Assembly: GCA_013336035.1 (NCBI GenBank)
Contig: JAAXUL010000319.1
Coordinates: forward strand, 1-8,189
From: Chloroflexales bacterium
GTDB lineage: Bacteria > Chloroflexota > Chloroflexia > Chloroflexales > Chloroflexaceae
DNA: 8,189 bases
Direction of reading: 5' to 3'
The position numbers were made by a program, and so were the translations under genes. Positions 1 to 5,714 of this stretch are shown in pieces. Each line of letters opens with the position of its first letter. Positions within the stretch are counted from its first letter, which is position 1. The notes under the pieces were generated by a model. That model had not been told where the DNA came from. It saw only the letters and a program-made list of their open reading frames with translations, and made no database searches.

Positions 1-2
1 AG

Positions 3-926
3 GCTGTGTCCTTCGAGCAGACTGAAGCTGGCTTTGCCACCTTCCAGCAGCGGCTCGGCACAACGGGAGTCGCTCCCTCCGCCACGCTGGTGGTAGTCGA
101 AGCGACCGGCAGCTACTGGATTGCACTGGCCGTCGCTTTGCACCAGGCCCACTACACCGTCAGCGTGCTTAATCCCGGCCAGGTCGCCCTGTTTGCTCGC
201 TCACTGCCACGCCGCGCCAAGACCGACACGCTTGATGCGCACCTGCTCCTCCGCTTTGCTGCCGAGCGCCAGCCTGCCCCTTGGAGCCCGCCAGAGCAGG
301 TCTACCACGAGCTGCGCCAGCGTCTCATCGTGCGCGACGGCCTCTTGCATATGCGCACCCAGGCCCGCAACCAGCGCCACGCCCTCACTCAGTGGCCGGT
401 TGCGATCGCCTCGGCGCTCGAAGCGCTCGACACCGTGATTGCCGCGTTGGATGCGCAAGTCCATAGTCTAGAGCGCGAGATTGAGCAGGTGCTACGCGAC
501 GGCGCCTGGGCGAGCTCGGCGGCGGTGCTGCTCTCGACGCCGGGGCTTGGTCTGGTGACAACGGCCTGGCTGCTGGTTGGGACGCTGAACTTCACGCTTG
601 CCCGCTCGCCTGAGCAGCTGACGGCCTACGCCGGGCTAGCCCCATTGGAACACCAATCTGGCACGAGCGTGCGTGGACGGGCGCAGATTGGCCACGGCGG
701 GAACGGGCGCCTGCGCACGGCGCTGTACATGGCGACGCTGAGTGCAGCTCGCTACAATCCGACCATCCGCAGTTTCTACCAACGCTTGCGCGCGGCGGGC
801 AAACCGACGAAGGTAGCACGCTGTGCCGCTGCGCGCAAGCTGCTGCATCTGGCCTGGGCACTGGTAAAGAAGAACGAGCACTACCGAGCGCCAGAGCCGG
901 ACCACCTCGAGCAGTTGGCTGTTTGA
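3..926 (+). CDS. IS110-family (DEDD) transposase, 5' end outside the window
   Basis: DNA transposase/recombinase of the IS110/IS1111 group, which moves its IS through a RuvC-like DEDD nuclease and a C-terminal serine. The frame is open to the window edge, so the GTG at 6 is probably not the real start. Counting from that GTG (306 aa), the RuvC-like part shows E32 (in VVVEATGSYW) and D74/D77 (in KTDTLDAHLL). The first Asp of the DEDD set is missing. By comparison with family spacing about 28 residues lie left of the window. A helical linker (about 95-165) follows, then the C-terminal transposase_20 region: STPGLGLVTTAWLL (175-188), LTAYAGLAP, and QSGTSVRG with the likely nucleophile S216, ending at a TGA at 924-926. 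No frameshift is seen in the visible part. I am sure of the family but cannot decide between the IS110 and IS1111 groups. Confidence 0.93.
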   Translation, partial: AVSFEQTEAGFATFQQRLGTTGVAPSATLVVVEATGSYWIALAVALHQAHYTVSVLNPGQVALFARSLPRRAKTDTLDAHLLLRFAAERQPAPWSPPEQVYHELRQRLIVRDGLLHMRTQARNQRHALTQWPVAIASALEALDTVIAALDAQVHSLEREIEQVLRDGAWASSAAVLLSTPGLGLVTTAWLLVGTLNFTLARSPEQLTAYAGLAPLEHQSGTSVRGRAQIGHGGNGRLRTALYMATLSAARYNPTIRSFYQRLRAAGKPTKVARCAAARKLLHLAWALVKKNEHYRAPEPDHLEQLAV

Positions 927-954
927 GCAAGGCGGGACGCCAGGAGTACCGCCG

Positions 955-1048
955 GCCGAGTCAAGACCGCCCGCGGGCCCAGAGACGGTGCGCGAAGCGC
1001 CGCCGCTGATGGCCCAGCGGGCGCTTGCCCTGGTCTTGACCGGTCGGC
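955..1048 (+). ncRNA. Strongly structured segment after the IS110 gene, possible IS-encoded guide (bridge) RNA
   Basis: A long-range stem starts 29 bases after the transposase stop. GTCAAGACC (960-968) pairs with GGTCTTGAC (1032-1040), extended by GCCGA (955-959) with TCGGC (1044-1048) across a 3-base bulge. Inside it GCCCGC (969-974) can pair with GCGGGC (1017-1022), and GGTGC-GCGAA-GCGCC near 987-1001 forms a small hairpin. IS110-family elements encode a structured guide RNA next to the transposase gene (downstream in the IS1111 group). Position and folding fit, but the identity is inference. A plain GC-rich inverted repeat of the IS end is the alternative. The strand is taken from the transposase. 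Confidence 0.3.
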
Positions 1049-1066
1049 GACAATGGCGTAGGCCCG

Positions 1067-1155
1067 CCCTGCTCAGTGATTGGGGCTTGACAATCAATAC
1101 CGTATCTCCTCCCATCCAGACTGCGAAATGGGTCTGAACGAACGCCTGAGCAGGG
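1067..1155. repeat. 10-bp inverted repeats CCCTGCTCAG / CTGAGCAGGG bounding an 89-bp segment
   Basis: CCCTGCTCAG at 1067-1076 is the exact reverse complement of CTGAGCAGGG at 1146-1155. Inside it a second inverted pair, TGATTG (1077-1082) and CAATCA (1091-1096), abuts the left arm. The segment has no coding potential. It could be a miniature IS-like remnant, the two ends of a collapsed IS, or the terminal repeat of the adjacent decayed transposon. No flanking target duplication is obvious. Confidence 0.45.
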
Positions 1156-1415
1156 ATGTCGGGTGCAGCGGGGCAACCTGCTCTTTCTGGCCAACTACCT
1201 GCACCCGGAGTGCCCCGACGTGGACCCCCAGCTGGTAATCGCCATTCAAACGATGGTCGCGCAATAGCCCGGCGTCCTCCTCGCGCAGCTCCTGGCCCTG
1301 CTCCCACCGGGCAGCGCCGATGCGGTCTATACCCTCCTCGCCCGTGAGCACCTCTTTGTCGAACGGCTCTTCCGCATCTCCCGTGAGGCCCCGCGGGTGG
1401 AAGATCTACTTGACG
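1145..1415 (+). pseudogene. Broken coding fragment, unidentified (possibly a transposon-encoded winged-helix region)
   Basis: Reading in the frame of the GTG at 1163 gives a protein-like stretch (VQRGNLLFLANYLHPECPDV, then DPQLVIAIQTMVAQ) stopped by a TAG at 1265-1267. The same frame continues convincingly after the stop with PGVLLAQLLALLPPG, SADAVYTLLAREHLFV and RISREAPRVEDLLDV. Codons are GC3-rich on both sides of the TAG, so I read it as one decayed gene. The helical LLALLPPGSADAVYTLLA part resembles a winged-helix domain, and I have a weak impression of the C-terminal part of TnsA-like transposon proteins, which I cannot verify. Where this fragment ends and the IS4-type transposase begins, in another frame around 1360-1415, cannot be fixed by eye. 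Confidence 0.45.
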
Positions 1416-1785
1416 TTCAACACCCGCCGCGTCACCTTTCTCGCCGATCGGGGCTTTCGCGGCCGCGAATGGGCCAAACTCTGCGCCGCCTTGCGCTGGC
1501 GCTATATGATCCGCCTGGCCAACAACACCCTTATTACCTTCCGTGATGGTCGTCAGGTGCCCCTGGACCAGTTGGGCATTCGCCCCGGCCAGCGGCGCTA
1601 TTACACCAATGTCCGGCTGACCCAGGAGGCCGACTGGCAGTGCCATCTGGCCATCACCTGGACCACCCCCAAGCCCGGCGAGCCGGCCGAACTCTGCGCG
1701 ATTATGACCAACTGGGTGCCCAGCGCCTGGGTACTCAAGCATTATTTGCGCCGTATGCATATTGAAAGAAAGACATATCGATCAG
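1402..1785 (+). pseudogene. IS4-type DDE transposase, central/C-terminal fragment
   Basis: A transposase fragment of the IS4 superfamily (RNase H-like DDE fold). In the frame that gives LTFNTRRVTFLADRGFRGRE, the second catalytic Asp is in LADRGF (about 1441-1458), followed by the usual WRYMIRLANNTLITF strand region. The last acidic residue is in YLRRMHIERKTYRS (about 1744-1785), matching the family signature Y-(2)-R-(3)-E. The N-terminal part with the first Asp is absent or frameshifted. Family similarity is lost right after TYRS, about where the neighbouring leftward gene has its stop, so both ends are cut and the protein cannot be active. The open frame runs on to 1856, but its last residues are antisense to the neighbouring gene. 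Confidence 0.85.
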
Positions 1786-2328
1786 CTACGGATGCCGCCG
1801 CGGCCGCCCGCGTTGGAAGTGGAGCAACCCGCGGTCTTGGGCTTCTACGACGGTGACAAGGTAGACCAGGTGCCGGTCGCCGGCGCGGATGGTGGGCAGG
1901 CGCTCGCCGACAGCGGCGTTGGCCAGGGTCGGCAGGGGGGTGCCGAGCTGCCGGGCAGCATCAGCGAGGAGCACCGGCGGGTCAGGCCGACCAAGGAGGG
2001 CCCGGAGGTGCTGGGGTGCGCGCGCCCAGGCGCCCCAGGACTGGCGCACGAGAGCTGTTCGCACCACGACCTGCTCGTTCGGCGTCAGCTTGGTCAGTGG
2101 ATGCAGGAGATCCACGCCGGTCGGGCGGCCCTCACTATCCAACGCGAGCGCATATGCGACCAAGGCCGTGTACGCCAGGTGGAACGCGGCATCCTCGATA
2201 CTGACCAGTGTCACTAGAAGACCTCGCGGCCCGTCGGGTAGGGGCACGGTAACCCTGAGCGACTCGCACACCTCCTCCTCCGCATCGGCGACCTGTCCGT
2301 GGAGCACTGCGAGCGTGGTGACGAGCAT
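1786..2328 (-). CDS. Protein with C-terminal excisionase/MerR-like helix-turn-helix
   Basis: Predicted 180-aa protein. The first 100 residues (MLVTTLAVLHGQVADAEEEV onward) match no family I recognise; they look like a mixed alpha/beta domain. The last 62 residues read as an excisionase-type winged HTH: LLADAARQLGTPLPTLANAA, then GERLPTIRAGDRHLVYLVTV, then a basic tail RGRPRRHP. Such domains bind DNA as recombination directionality factors or small regulators. The ATG at 2328 is chosen over a TTG at 2355 because GAAAGG lies 6 bases before it. It is divergent from the antirepressor operon and shares an upstream region with the palindrome array. Its stop abuts the truncated IS4 fragment, so the extreme C-terminus may have been altered by that junction. 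DNA binding is inferred; function and targets are unknown. Confidence 0.72.
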   Translation of the reverse strand: MLVTTLAVLHGQVADAEEEVCESLRVTVPLPDGPRGLLVTLVSIEDAAFHLAYTALVAYALALDSEGRPTGVDLLHPLTKLTPNEQVVVRTALVRQSWGAWARAPQHLRALLGRPDPPVLLADAARQLGTPLPTLANAAVGERLPTIRAGDRHLVYLVTVVEAQDRGLLHFQRGRPRRHP

Positions 2329-2353
2329 GGCGGGCCTTTCGGATAACCAGAGC

Positions 2354-2388
2354 AACTCTATTTTACTTGTTATTTGGGGATGCTGAAG
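2354..2388 (-). promoter_or_regulatory. Possible promoter for the leftward HTH gene
   Basis: On the minus strand TTCAGC, 17 bases, then TAAAAT lies about 30 bases upstream of the ATG at 2328. The -10 matches the consensus in 5 of 6 positions, the -35 in only 3 of 6. It sits in a locally AT-rich patch in an otherwise GC-rich region. Confidence 0.35.
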
Positions 2389-2453
2389 TGCGCCTCAGAT
2401 GAGCCGTCGGAGTTCATTGGAGACGGAAAACATACGATCCCGTTGAGGGCAAA

Positions 2454-2608
2454 GGGGCCAAAATGGCCCCTAACCCGCACTCAACTGCACATCCTGCGGG
2501 CCGTTTTGGCCCGCACCGTGCCCTGAAGCGCACCCAAGAGGGGCCAATTTGGCCCCTCTTGACAGTGCCCGTACTGATGTGCTATCCTTGTGGGGCCAAT
2601 TTGGCCCA
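2454..2608. repeat. Four phased palindromes GGGCCAA-N-TTGGCCC (operator or iteron array)
   Basis: Site 1 at 2454-2470 is GGGGCCA-AAA-TGGCCCC. Site 2 at 2496-2514 is GCGGGCC-5 bases-GGCCCGC. Site 3 at 2536-2560 is a perfect palindrome with 12-bp arms (AAGAGGGGCCAA and its complement) around one T. Site 4 at 2593-2607 is GGGCCAA-T-TTGGCCC. Centres fall at 2462, 2505, 2548 and 2600, spacings of 43, 43 and 52 bp, close to 4, 4 and 5 helical turns, so all four face nearly the same side. Sites 3 and 4 flank the rightward promoter: site 3 touches its -35 and site 4 covers the expected start point. This is the layout of a cooperative operator for the divergent regulators. A replication iteron or partition site is the alternative. 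Confidence 0.85.
2559..2588 (+). promoter_or_regulatory. Promoter of the antirepressor-XRE operon
   Basis: A perfect -35 TTGACA (2559-2564), an 18-base spacer, and an extended -10 TGC-TATCCT (TG at 2580-2581, hexamer 2583-2588). Transcription would start near 2595, inside palindrome 4, and the -35 overlaps the last two bases of palindrome 3. A protein bound at either site should block RNA polymerase. A start at this point rules out the upstream ATG-like start at 2549 for the following gene. Confidence 0.7.
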
Positions 2609-2623
2609 TATGAGGCGCACGAT

Positions 2624-3415
2624 GTGTCGGAAGGGAAGCTTGTGGACGACCCGCGCCAACTCCCAGTCCCTGAGAAGTATGCCCAGTTTTCCGTCTCAGG
2701 CGATGAGCTGCTCGCCGTCTTTCGCCCCGGCGAAGGGATGGCGGTTCCCGTGCGCCTGGTCTGTGAGCGGCTTGGCCTGAACGCGCGCCGGCAGACCGAA
2801 CGCCTGCTCAAGCATCCGGTCCTGAGCCGTGGCATGCGCCGCGACCGCGTCCCGGTCAGTGGCCGCATCCTGGAAGTCGATGTGCTCCTCCACAAGTATG
2901 TGGCCTTCTGGCTGGCCACCATCTCGCCTGATCAAGTTGGGGCGGATGTGTATGATCGGCTGGTGGCGTACCAGACCGAGGTCGCGGATATCCTCGCCGC
3001 GATCTACATTACCCGCGCTGGCGTACCCCAGCAGGACCAGGGCCACCTCCAGCTCGCGCAGCTTGGCGAGCAGATCCGCCAGATCGTGGCCGCGCAGCAA
3101 CACCTGGAGGATCGGGTCAGCGTCGTCGAGGAAATCGTCGAGGACTTGCGGCAATTCATCCCAGTAACGCCAGCCCAGGCAGAGTTTCTCCTCCGCAGCC
3201 TCAAGCGCATTGGGGCGCGCTACCAGAAGAAACACCAGAAAGAGATCTACAGCATGCTGATCGCCCGCTTCAAGGCTGAACTGGGGACGCAGCGCTATGA
3301 TGCGCTGCCAGCGGCGGCCTATGAGCAGGCGCTTGCCTGGATTGCGGAGCGCGCGCGTGAGTATCTCCCCGGCGACGACGACGCTCTGCCGCCACGCCAG
3401 GAGCGACTGCTGTGA
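2624..3415 (+). CDS. Antirepressor-like protein, P22_AR_N domain plus coiled coil and ORF6C-like domain
   Basis: 263-aa regulatory protein of the phage/plasmid antirepressor type. Residues about 22-128 fit P22_AR_N: FSVSGDELLAVFRPGE, VPVRLVCERLGLNARRQTER, the FWLATISPDQV core (95-105) and YQTEVADILA (116-125). Residues 140-178 (QLAQLGEQIRQIVAAQQHLE and onward) look like a coiled coil. Residues 181-245 (VTPAQAEFLLRSLKR, then IYSMLIARFKAELGTQRYDA) resemble the ORF6C domain of phage antirepressor-like proteins. Relatives act by binding or displacing a repressor rather than by enzyme activity. The GTG at 2624 has TGAGG 8 bases upstream and lies after the predicted transcription start; a GTG at 2642 with GGAAGG before it is nearly as good. 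Its stop overlaps the start of the XRE gene by 4 bases. The family call is good; the target repressor is inferred to be its neighbour. Confidence 0.85.
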   Translation: MSEGKLVDDPRQLPVPEKYAQFSVSGDELLAVFRPGEGMAVPVRLVCERLGLNARRQTERLLKHPVLSRGMRRDRVPVSGRILEVDVLLHKYVAFWLATISPDQVGADVYDRLVAYQTEVADILAAIYITRAGVPQQDQGHLQLAQLGEQIRQIVAAQQHLEDRVSVVEEIVEDLRQFIPVTPAQAEFLLRSLKRIGARYQKKHQKEIYSMLIARFKAELGTQRYDALPAAAYEQALAWIAERAREYLPGDDDALPPRQERLL

Positions 3416-3753
3416 CTCCCGTGCCGTCACAGGCGAGCGCAGCCGATGACTGGGATCGGCTGATCGGCGCCCGCTTGCGTGAACTGCGGATGTCCCTTGG
3501 GCTGCGCCAGGCGGATTTTGCCGAGCGGCTGGGGAAAGACCGCTCGACCATCTCCAAGTATGAGCGCGGTGAGCGGCAGTTGGCCCTCACGGACCTGCTG
3601 GAGATCGCCGCCCGCCTTGATTACCCGCTGCTTCCGCTGGTGCTGAAGCTGCTCCCGGCGTCAGCAGTGCCACCGGGGCTCGATACGGTGGTGGCCCGAC
3701 TCGTCCATGAGCCGGGCCTACTCGAGGCCGTCCGCATGGGACTGCGGCAGTAG
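3412..3753 (+). CDS. XRE/Cro-CI family transcriptional regulator
   Basis: A 113-aa DNA-binding protein. A canonical HTH_3 domain spans residues 17-70: IGARLRELRMSLGLRQADFA, ERLGKDRSTISKYERGERQL and DLLEIAARLD. The recognition helix is around RSTISKYERGER. The C-terminal 43 residues are hydrophobic and helical (LLPLVLKLLPASAV, VARLVHEPGLLEAVRMGLRQ) and may mediate dimerisation. The GTG start overlaps the preceding TGA (GTGA at 3412-3415), with GGAG 8 bases upstream, so translation is probably coupled to the antirepressor gene. The likely job is repressor of the shared operon through the upstream palindromes, with the antirepressor-like partner tuning it. That pairing is inferred from gene order and the operator layout. 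Confidence 0.9.
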   Translation: MTPVPSQASAADDWDRLIGARLRELRMSLGLRQADFAERLGKDRSTISKYERGERQLALTDLLEIAARLDYPLLPLVLKLLPASAVPPGLDTVVARLVHEPGLLEAVRMGLRQ

Positions 3754-4152
3754 CGAGCCGCTCTATGAACCGCTCAGCTCCAAAGGGGGAGTCGACAGAG
3801 GACAAAGGAGGCCACCCCGAACCTGTCGCGAGACGCTCACCGGTGTACGGGCGGGGCAGCCTTCAAAAAGCAGAGCTGCTCTCTATTACTTGTGCCGTCG
3901 GGGCTACGCTCCCCACGCGCAGGCACTTGATCGCCGTGGCGCGACCATCCTGAATCCTCGCATGGTTCCCAATTGCGCCAGCAGCATGATTGAGTGGGGC
4001 GAACAGCTATTCGCTGAAGCGGGAGGCGGGGCGCATCGTCGGCAGCATGCCTGGGTGCATGCAGAAAAGCCTTGACACGGGTTCTTGCGGAGCTACGACT
4101 TGGGTGGGGCGGGCCGCTCACCGCAGGGGCAGTGACAGGTATGGTGCGGGGG
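3754..4152. other. Gene-free stretch after the regulator operon
   Basis: No convincing gene on either strand. Short frames exist, but they lack a ribosome-binding site, have arbitrary composition and match nothing I know. The only structures seen are a direct repeat of the palindrome GCATGC at 4045-4050 and 4057-4062, and an isolated TTGACA at 4072-4077 without a good -10. No clear terminator follows the XRE stop at 3753. Confidence 0.5.
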
Positions 4153-4181
4153 TTGCCAGCGGAGGAAACCGGGTGTATAGT
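4153..4181 (+). promoter_or_regulatory. Predicted promoter upstream of the recombinase
   Basis: TTGCCA (4153-4158), 17 bases, TATAGT (4176-4181): 5 of 6 matches in each hexamer with ideal spacing. Transcription would start around 4188, just before the inverted repeat at 4197-4217, leaving a leader of about 200 bases to the recombinase ATG at 4386. No other rightward gene lies between, so it most likely serves the recombinase. Confidence 0.6.
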
Positions 4182-4196
4182 ATCTTCGTGCTAGTT

Positions 4197-4217
4197 CGTA
4201 TTTTGAACAGAAATACG
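4197..4217. promoter_or_regulatory. 7-7-7 inverted repeat CGTATTT-tgaacag-AAATACG (recombinase core site or operator)
   Basis: Two exact 7-bp arms separated by a 7-bp spacer in an AT-rich island about 170 bp upstream of the tyrosine recombinase gene. Tyrosine recombinases act on short inverted arms separated by a 6-8 bp crossover region, so the geometry fits a core attachment site. Because it sits about 10-30 bases after the predicted transcription start, it could equally be an operator or a leader-RNA hairpin. I found no second copy of the site in this window. Confidence 0.45.
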
Positions 4218-4385
4218 TAGTAGCTCAAACGTCCAAGCATTGCTGACGCTGATTGGCCTCGACCTCTGGCCCGACGCCTGCACCCTGCGACCGGGGCATG
4301 AGCGGGCCAGGTGCGCACTCGGTGACGATGGCCGCCAAAAGTGTAAAGTGTTTTCAGATTGGCCGCTGCGCCCAGGGAGCCCGCG

Positions 4386-5534
4386 ATGCCTGAGCCGATC
4401 CGCGTCGATGTCGCCATCGTGCCGACCGCTGCGTATGTCGAGCGCGATCTGGCCCAGCTGGAGGCAGCCATCCACGCTGAGGCGGCCCAGGCCGCCGACG
4501 AGGCTGCGGCCCACCATCTCTTCCGCGAGAACTGGAGCCGCCTCTCGCCGCAGACCACCCGGCGCCACGAGGGCGACCTCGCCCTGTTCGCTATGTACCT
4601 GAGCGAGGTGCGTGCCATCGATCCCGCCAGCGTGGTCAGCGTCGGTGCCCGCCTGCCCTACCACCCCGACGCCTGGCGCAACACCACCTGGGGCATCGTG
4701 CAGGGCTTCGTGGACTGGCAGCTCAACCGGGGCTTCGCCATCGGGTCGATCAACGTGCGTCTGGCCACGGTCAAGCGCTACTGCAAGCTGGCGATGACCG
4801 CCGGTGCATTGGACCCCGGCGTGTTCCAGCGCATCAGCACCATCCGCGGCTTCGGCGGCATGGCCGCGCGCAACGTCGATGCCCACCGTGTGCAGCAGCA
4901 GATTCCGACCCGCATTGGCGCGAAGAAGGCCGAGCCCACGCCGCTTGATGACGATCAGGTCGCCCAGCTCACGCAGCAGCCCGATACGCCCATCGGGCGC
5001 CGCGACGCGCTGCTCATGTGTCTGCTGCTCGACCACGGGCTGCGCGTGGGGGAGATCGCCCGGCTGACCATCGGGGACATCAACCTCGACGCGCGGAGCC
5101 TCACCTTCTACCGCCCCAAAGTGAATCTCTCGCAGGTCCACCGGCTCACCCCCGCCACCCTGCGCGCGGCCCGCGCCTTCCTGCGCCGGGACCGGGCGGG
5201 AGCCGCGCCGGAGGCGGCGCTGCTGATCGGCGGCAGCCGCGAGGGGCCGCTGGAGGGCACGTTTGGCGTGCGGGCGATGCAGCTGCGGGTGCGCCAGCTT
5301 GGCCAGGTCGTCGGGGTGGCCACGCTCTCGCCGCACGACTGCCGCCACCGCTGGGCGACCCGCGCGGCCCAGGCCGGCACGCCGATCACGGATCTCCGCG
5401 ACGCCGGCGGCTGGGCCAACTTCGACACGCCCAGTCGCTACGTCGAGCGGGCGAAGGTCGCCAACGAGGGCGTGCGGCTCACCAGGCCGCGACGGCCCAT
5501 GCCTCCAGAGGCCGACGAGGAGGATGGAGCCTGA
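4386..5534 (+). CDS. Tyrosine recombinase / phage-type integrase
   Basis: A 382-aa site-specific recombinase that cuts DNA through a tyrosine. The N-terminal SAM-like core-binding domain covers about 40-145 (RENWSRLSPQTTRRHEGDLA, TTWGIVQGFVDWQLNRGF, INVRLATVKRYCKLA). The catalytic domain is complete: R220 (DHGLRVGEIARL), K245 in the beta-hairpin (YRPKVNLSQVHRL), H317 and R320 (LSPHDCRHRW), W343 in the usual second-His place (AGGWANFDTPSRYVE) and nucleophile Y352. Spacings of 23 (R to W) and 9 (W to Y) match the family. The ATG at 4386 has GGGAG 6 bases upstream. The acidic tail (PPEADEEDGA) is unremarkable. The gene stands alone, between two gene-poor stretches. The length fits an XerC/D-like or integrative-element recombinase; which it is cannot be told from sequence alone. 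Confidence 0.95.
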   Translation: MPEPIRVDVAIVPTAAYVERDLAQLEAAIHAEAAQAADEAAAHHLFRENWSRLSPQTTRRHEGDLALFAMYLSEVRAIDPASVVSVGARLPYHPDAWRNTTWGIVQGFVDWQLNRGFAIGSINVRLATVKRYCKLAMTAGALDPGVFQRISTIRGFGGMAARNVDAHRVQQQIPTRIGAKKAEPTPLDDDQVAQLTQQPDTPIGRRDALLMCLLLDHGLRVGEIARLTIGDINLDARSLTFYRPKVNLSQVHRLTPATLRAARAFLRRDRAGAAPEAALLIGGSREGPLEGTFGVRAMQLRVRQLGQVVGVATLSPHDCRHRWATRAAQAGTPITDLRDAGGWANFDTPSRYVERAKVANEGVRLTRPRRPMPPEADEEDGA

Positions 5535-5673
5535 GCGCGAGCGTGGATACCAGAGAGAAGCGCACAGGATTCGTTGATTCTGCGTCCAGGATTCTTCGAC
5601 GAACAGGGATGAACCCGCGCAGATGACGGGGTCGTAGACAGGACAAGAATCGCGTTTTAGTTCTTCCAATACA

Positions 5674-5706
5674 GGAAACGGGCGGTTTCCCTTAGCGGGA
5701 CTTTTT
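5674..5706 (+). terminator. Weak terminator-like hairpin after the recombinase
   Basis: GGAAAC (5674-5679), a 5-base loop GGGCG, GTTTCC (5685-5690). A run of five T comes only 11 bases later (5702-5706), so it is not a classical intrinsic terminator. The position, 140 bases after the recombinase stop, is suitable. Confidence 0.3.
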
Positions 5707-5714
5707 CCGAAAAA
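5702..5714. repeat. AT-rich 13-bp palindrome TTTTTC-C-GAAAAA
   Basis: Six-base arms around a single C, conspicuous against the GC-rich background and just after the hairpin at 5674-5690. It could be a regulator-binding site, an IS or element end, or chance in an AT-rich pocket. Confidence 0.4.

Noticed and set aside
636..1760. Long leftward open frame of 374 codons
   Set aside because: It runs antisense across the IS110 gene end, the structured segment and the IS4 relic. It is a by-product of GC-rich sequence with no protein-like pattern.
2696..3430. Leftward open frame of 244 codons
   Set aside because: Antisense shadow of the antirepressor gene, which has recognisable domains, a ribosome-binding site and a promoter.
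4045..4077. GCATGC repeats and a TTGACA as a promoter
   Set aside because: No acceptable -10 at 16-18 bases from the TTGACA, and the better promoter at 4153-4181 lies closer to the recombinase.
3707..4121. Several short frames on both strands after the XRE gene
   Set aside because: No ribosome-binding site, low-complexity Arg/Pro-rich products and mutual overlap. None has a recognisable pattern.
4191..5669. Leftward open frame of 492 codons
   Set aside because: Antisense to the whole tyrosine recombinase, whose catalytic residues are all present on the plus strand.
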